DNA of 64,000 bases. It comes from Corylus avellana. Lineage: Eukaryota > Streptophyta > Magnoliopsida > Fagales > Betulaceae. Within the stretch, counting starts at the first letter, position 1. Every line of letters begins with the position of its first letter. The stretch lies in NCBI RefSeq assembly GCF_901000735.1, contig NC_081551.1, forward strand, positions 11,757,604 through 11,821,603, given 5' to 3'. Of this stretch, positions 58,766-64,000 are shown piece after piece. Below the pieces are notes generated by a model, which did no database searches, had not been told where the DNA came from, and saw only the letters and a list, made by a program, of their open reading frames with translations. Position numbers and translations under genes: made by a program.

Positions 58766-60295
58766 GTTTGTGATCTCCTTCCAGGTTATATTTTTGACAT
58801 TGTTGTTCTTTGATTATTTCTTATATTTTGACAGCAATGTGTTGCATTTGACTACTATTTGGTTTGAGTATGACTTTATTTTTCAGGACAGGTGTTTTTG
58901 CATTCAAGTTTGGGGTATGATATGCCCCACATTTTCCCACTCAGTTATTTATATCATCTTGCTATTGTTTTTCAGTTCTATCTACACATTGAGGACAATA
59001 TGTGATTCAAGTTTGGGGATATGGAACAACCTCGTCCAATTTTTTGTTTGATTATGTTATTCTTAAGCATGCGGTTGAACTTTAATTTTGATTTGAATTT
59101 CATCAGTGAGGTTAAATTTATGAACACATGATCATCTGACTAGGAAATTTGAATCTTGTTACTTATTTTTGGCAAAATGAGATGTTACTTGTTTCAATTT
59201 GAATTTACCATGAGCAAACTAGCATATAGTCTGTGAGGTATGAAATCCGAAACCAATAATGCTTGTTTTCAATGTCTTGAATGTAGTTGGGTGACTTATT
59301 AGATGAATAACCTTGGCATGGTACATTAAAAAAAATAAAAGAAGTTGATCAGTTTTAGTTTCTAACTAAGTAATCGGACCTCTTGCCTCATTAAGCACTA
59401 AGTACTCGCGTCAAAAGGTGAGAAGTTTGGTTTGATTGATATCATGACTGGTTTAGCTTCATAGCCTTTTTGACTCGAGTTAGTAGTCATTAGGGGTTTC
59501 TTTACACCTAATGCACTAAAGCTATTTGGTTTTGGAGTCATTGGCTTAACACTCAATACATGGGTCAACTAAAAAGCTTAAGGGAGCTAAGCATTGCACA
59601 AACTACATAAAAAGGAAAAAAAAGAAGAAGAAAAAGACCAGACAAAAAGAGAAAAAAGAAAAAGAGGAAATCTATGCCTCGGTTGTTTTATCCGATGGAA
59701 GTCCAATGAATTCTAAGATGTTGAACAATTTATATTGAAATTATTTTGAAGCTTCATGACTATGTGTTATTTCTTTTTACACAAATTGAAACTTGTGATA
59801 TCTCAACCCGTCATTTATGAGTGAGTTGACTTTGAATTTCTTTGAATTTTGAAGACAAAGTTTATCATTTTAAGCTTGCGAATGAATAAGAACCATTATT
59901 TCTATGATACTTCATTCTTTTATGGATTATACTTATTTCTTAATAATAGTATTTTATTGACTACTCGAGTGACATGAGCCTTATCATGCATAGAATGAAT
60001 TTTCCTTGTTAATTTGTGATTGGCAATTGTTATGCGGTTAGTGGTGAAGTCAACCCCCTATTCTTTTTCCCCATTGCAATTTATCTTGCTTTTCCTTTTA
60101 TGTATTTAGTTTATAAACAAAAACAAACAATCTTCTTTGAATTGAGTTATTCTCGATCTTGACAAGCTTAATAACAACATTAGCGCATTCATTGAGGTTC
60201 GATCCTCAATATAGCCCTATCCTATAAGGATTCGTTCTACTGCAAGTGATTATTTATTATTGATAATTTTTACACAACAAAAAAACCACATCAAC
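58766..60295 (+). mobile_element. Gypsy 3' spacer joined to an E-type LTR end
   Basis: 58766-59930 follows the A/C-type spacer: GGACAGGTGTTTTTGC, TTCAAGTTTGGGG, GAGGACAATATGTGATTC, TCTTGCCTCATTAAGCAC. At about 59930 it jumps into the last 360 bp of an E-type LTR, ending ACCACATCA at about 60295. It is a deletion derivative. The ORF at 58770-59051 is not a known protein. Confidence 0.6.
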
Positions 60296-60900
60296 TATGA
60301 TTGTGTGCTCACTAAGGACTTATCTATGGAAAGGTGCAGCTGGGTCTCAATTCCCCAATTTTTGGGATTCACTCTAGAAACGAGAAATCCGGATTGTGTT
60401 ATTATCTAAAGGCGGTTTGGGATAGAGATCAATGTCCGAATCGTATATGGATCCCGCGTCCATATCAAGCTCCAGATTTCTAGTGCAAATCAAAGTAGGA
60501 AATCTATCCCATAACTGACTCTACCTCTAGCCTATAAATAGGTTTCTATACCAAGTAAAAACCCTAGACTGCAATATTGGTGTATTATGCATACTTTTCT
60601 CCAAGAGATTGACTTAGGCATTAGAGTGAGACCCTGTCAGCACTCTGACTAGTTCTCTTAATGGTATCTATCTTGTAGAGATCAAAGGAGTGTGAAAGAC
60701 GCTTCAAAGAACACGCCGTTTACGCCATACTGAAAATTGTACTAACACACGTAAAACATATGAGTTTGGCTTATGGTTTAAGAAATTGAAGAGGAAAAAG
60801 TAGATGTTTCTCAAATTCCAATTTTATGTAGTAATATAATTGGACCAAATACAAGTACCCTAATGCCCTTATACACATGGTCATCTTCCATTTAAATTGT
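60296..60900 (+). repeat. LTR-like promoter fragment, unrelated family
   Basis: GC-moderate sequence contains CCTATAAATAGG (about 60531-60542) followed by AAAACCCTAGACTGC, as in plant LTR promoters or gene 5' ends. No coding region follows. Its identity is uncertain. Confidence 0.35.
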
Positions 60901-61022
60901 TTCCCATTTATCAAGAGATTTGACAACCATGAAGTTCAATGGCAATACATTATCCGGTAGAGAAAACTTGCAAATTTTTATGACCATCACCATCTGTAAT
61001 GTAGTGGATGTTGGTCGTGCAA

Positions 61023-62245
61023 CTAATCCTCATTAAGAAGATTATAGAAAACCTCTGGTTTTCTGTAGCCTGGCATGCAGAGAGCCTACAATAAAAACGT
61101 TTCTACATCTCAGTTGTCATGATTAGATATATTTATTATAAGAAAATATTAATTAAATGATTATCATTTTCTATCTATTTAAGTATTTGAGATAATTTGT
61201 TACTCAACATTTATGAAACCAATATATAAATAGACAGATTGAGAAGCAAAAGTTATGATAATTTTCCACCTCATGTCATGTGTTCCACAAAGAAAATAAT
61301 TATCAAAAGTATGCCAAGGAATGTGGAAAAAAATAAAAATAAAAATAAAAAATTCACATGCCCCCCTTTTACTATTATCTAATTGACAGCATTCCTCTTC
61401 AAACTTTCAATTGAGACAATATTCCTTTGAAACTATTAAAAATTGTCAATGTCTTCCCTTGTGATGAAAATACCCTTAATAAAATAAATATATATATATA
61501 ACATAAAATAAAAAATTTTAAAATGTAGAGGAAATTTTTTGTTTTTTTTTTTTTAAAAAAAAATAAAAAATCGTTTCGTTATTTTTTTATTATTATTATT
61601 ATTTTCTAATAAGGGTATTTTTTTGTCTTATTGACAAAAATTTAGGGTTATTAGTTTATTTTTGAACATTGTCAAGTTTTTGATAATTTGAAGAGAGACA
61701 TTGTCTTAATTGAAAGTTTGGATGATACATTGTTAATTAGATGGTAGTTTAAAAGGAATATATAGACTTTTTCAAAAAAATTAAAACATATGGTGGAAGG
61801 CTATATGTGTTACCAATAAGATTAAGCAAGAAGTGAGTTATTCAAATTTCTCAAAGAAAAGTAGAGAGAAAGAAACAAGAAACAATGTCACAGCTAGGGG
61901 AGGACAGAACGTGGCTTTTACGGTGTACAAAGAAGTGAAAAACATATTGAAAAGTTAGATATAAAAAGAAACTGCTTTTCTTTTCACAAGACGTGCAGTT
62001 TTTCACATTGCACAAGCTGCACTTCTTGTGCAGTGTGAAAAGAAATATAGTAACTTAAGGCTTCTTCTTGTTATTTTTTATTTTTTATTACCAGTAATAG
62101 TAAAATGGCTACTTAAGAGGGAAAAGCTTATTTTTCACATTGTACAAGTTTTAAACTTCTATTTCCTGTCTATGTTATGAACCAAATTTCTTTCAAGGGC
62201 AAACCTAGCACATGTATTGGGAGCTTAAGTCCCCCAAAACATCCA

Positions 62246-62283
<38 letters not shown>

Positions 62284-63467
62284 TTGACTCTTAAAAATTT
62301 ATTTTACTGTTCTTTAATTTTTTTTTTCATCCCCCTCACTCAAACTTCTGGTTCAGCTCCTCTTCACAGCAAAAGTACTGTAATCTTACCTGCATTGCCG
62401 ATGCTATGTGAATTAATGTTGGTTCCGACCATGGCCGGCCCATAAACTGAAGGCCAATCGGCAAGCCAAGTTTGTCATATCCCACCTATCAAACCAATTT
62501 AGGTTAATAATAGCACAACATTAAAATAAAAATAAAAGACAAAAAAATAATTATAATAACATCAGACCGGGACAGTAACGGCAGGCAATCCAAGAAAATT
62601 TCCCGCTATTGAATAACGAACTAGTGCAGCTGAAACAGTGGCAAACTTGTCAATTCCACTTCATTCTCACCAAAAACAATCATAGCTGAAATCTACTGAA
62701 TTTTTTTTTTTTTCAAAACTTCTTTAAAAATATGTAAGAAGTATGTATTTTTTTTAATATCAATAAAAGATATAAACCCTCCAATGAAGGATTGACATAA
62801 AAAGCAAACACCAAATACAATAGACATAAAAGCGTTGAATCTTATATAAAATAAAAAAATAAAAAATAAAAACACAATGACGAAAAGGTACTTTTTTGAT
62901 TAATTTGCCCTTTTCACTCAACGTCAACCCCACCAATCTAGCTCTAAAAACCCACCACCTCTTCAGCCCAACGTTGCCACTAAAAGCCACCACCGAAGGC
63001 CATATTCACAAAATAAAATAAAAAATGCAAAATCATGAAAAACGATGTAGAATTACAACCTGAAAGACAGAAGGCCTTGGGCGCACAGATTCTGGGAAAA
63101 GAGGAGAGGCAGTGGAATGTTTATGAGTAGATCTAATAGGTCTCTTGAAAGGGAAAAGTCTCTTTGCTTGTCGATAGGTTTTCTTTTGCTTATAAAATTT
63201 GGTATTTTCATGTTTATTATATTTGGTGTTTTGAATTGATATGTCACCTCATTATTGAATGCTGTAAAAGATGGGTTTTACTGTTACACCTCATCATGAC
63301 CGAAGGTATTCTCTTTATAAATAGAGAGTTGGAAGAACCTATTTTCAACCAGTCTAAAAGAACAAATTTGAGGAACTAATTTAATATGCATTTAATTAAT
63401 ACCTCCATTTATATAGTCGAGTTCACCAGTCTGGAGAGCATCGTCCTTTATTGGGTATGCAGTTACG
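61023..63467 (-). CDS. Amidase-signature protein, fatty acid amide hydrolase-like (3' part)
   Basis: Four exons on the minus strand join in phase: 63467-63403, 62629-62568, 62485-62390 and 61085-61023 (stop 61023-61025). They encode VTAYPIKDDALQTGELDY, then AALVRYSIAGNFLGLPAVTV, then GYDKLGLPIGLQFMGRPW, and finally ALCMPGYRKPEVFYNLLNED. GNFLGLPA and GLPIGLQ..GRPW are typical of the C-terminal region of plant amidase-signature enzymes, closest in pattern to fatty acid amide hydrolases, which cleave N-acylethanolamines and related amides. The Ser-Ser-Lys catalytic part and the start lie beyond the right edge. All visible splice sites are GT-AG and no defect is seen. The last intron holds a fold-back element and several A/T-rich repeats. 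Confidence 0.82.
61355..61765. mobile_element. Fold-back MITE-like repeat in the last amidase intron
   Basis: The left arm (CTATTATCTAATTGACAGC ... TCAAACTTTCAATTGAGAC) pairs with the right arm (AATTGAAAGTTTGGATGAT ... GTTAATTAGATGGTAG). The centre is A/T low-complexity. No coding sequence is present. Confidence 0.6.
61973..62046. repeat. Hairpin-forming repeat in the last amidase intron
   Basis: TTCTTTTCACAAGACGTGCAG is followed by a complementary CTGCACTTCTTGTGCAGTGTG AAAAGAA run with a few unpaired bases; GCACAAG...CTTGTGC adds an inner stem. It is AT-rich intron DNA with no recognised RNA family. Confidence 0.4.
62250..62279. repeat. (TA)n microsatellite
   Basis: About 14 TA units lie in the amidase intron. 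Confidence 0.9.
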
Positions 63468-64000
63468 CTGTCACAGAGATCATAGAGACTAGACATTAGC
63501 TACTACATGAGGGAACAGTCGAACTGAGATGGTAATACTCGATCGGCTAAAAAAGGTTTGTTTTTGAAAAAATTATACTTTAATTCTTGAATTATTGTTC
63601 ATTTTGCAATTATGGTTTCAAACTTTCATCCAAGCCTCACATACTTCTCTTACATGTCAAATTAGATATTTTTGCAATTCTCCAAAATACCCCTGAACTT
63701 ATAAATAAATAAATAAAATTAAAGAATATATAAAAATAACCATTTGAAGAAAACTAATATGAAAAGGGTCATTACTTCTTAGTGTTTTTAGTTTTTTTTT
63801 TTTTTATTTGTTTAATTTTTTTGAAATGCTTTCTTTCTAATAAATTTAAGGATATTTTAGAGAGAAAAATATATAAAGAGTGCAAAATGAATGATAATTC
63901 ATGCATGGGATATATAAAGTATATTTTACTCTTCTTTCCTCTTCCCTTTTTTTTTTTTTTTTTAGAAAAAAAAAAATTTTCTTAATCCTTTGAAATATAA
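63468..64000 (-). other. Amidase intron, right edge
   Basis: AT-rich sequence with T tracts (63787-63805 and 63942-63964) and no exon recognised. The next upstream amidase exon must lie outside the window. Confidence 0.5.

Noticed and set aside
58770..59051. 93-codon plus-strand ORF resembling a membrane protein
   Set aside because: Matches the non-coding 3' spacer of gypsy elements seen elsewhere in the window.
61973..62046. Possible microRNA precursor
   Set aside because: The stem is interrupted and short, and no known microRNA sequence is recognised; kept only as a hairpin repeat.

Overview
The window is nuclear DNA of a eudicot plant. The signs are spliced genes with GT-AG introns, long AT-rich intergenic DNA, Ty3/gypsy LTR retrotransposons primed by tRNA-Asp, Mutator-like elements (MULEs), a plant L1-type LINE and satellite DNA. 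The species cannot be fixed from sequence alone. Only two host genes are visible: a complete CBSCBSPB-type gene (four CBS domains plus PB1, 14 exons, 11524-22468, +) and the 3' end of an amidase-signature gene resembling plant fatty acid amide hydrolase (61023-63467, -, running off the right edge). Almost everything else is mobile or repetitive.

Layout. 1-3440 is satellite DNA in two forms with a 100-base assembly gap between them: a ~306-bp unit that is itself an inverted dimer, then a direct array of ~170-bp monomers with a ~1.2-kb higher-order period. 3778-11156 is a 7.4-kb MULE with perfect 87-bp terminal inverted repeats and a perfect 9-bp target duplication. It encodes a FAR1/MULE transposase on the minus strand and carries one ARGONAUTE PIWI exon with its splice sites. 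It sits about 360 bp upstream of the CBSCBSPB start codon. The introns of that gene hold a dead LINE, a second non-autonomous MULE (1.1 kb, 9-bp duplication), a tandem duplication and a MITE.

24588-60295 is a retrotransposon nest. The core is one Ty3/gypsy (Athila-like) element spanning 25146-53884 with its 5-bp target duplication TGTAG intact. It was later interrupted by element B (28762-36519, minus, non-autonomous), a fragment of another gypsy element joined to four satellite units (36861-38915), a solo LTR (39238-40500) and element C (41512-49626, minus, non-autonomous), which itself contains a further solo LTR. B contains a hAT-like element. With these removed, the core is about 9.5 kb with the normal order gag-protease-RT-RNase H-integrase, all broken by stops and frameshifts. 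To its right lie truncated LTR pieces and a fold-back MITE with a 9-bp duplication.

The most unusual observations are the inverted-dimer satellite and its second copy inside a retroelement, the ARGONAUTE exon captured by a MULE whose transposase has one late in-frame stop, and clusters of a CGATCG-centred degenerate palindrome shared by several otherwise diverged LTR families.
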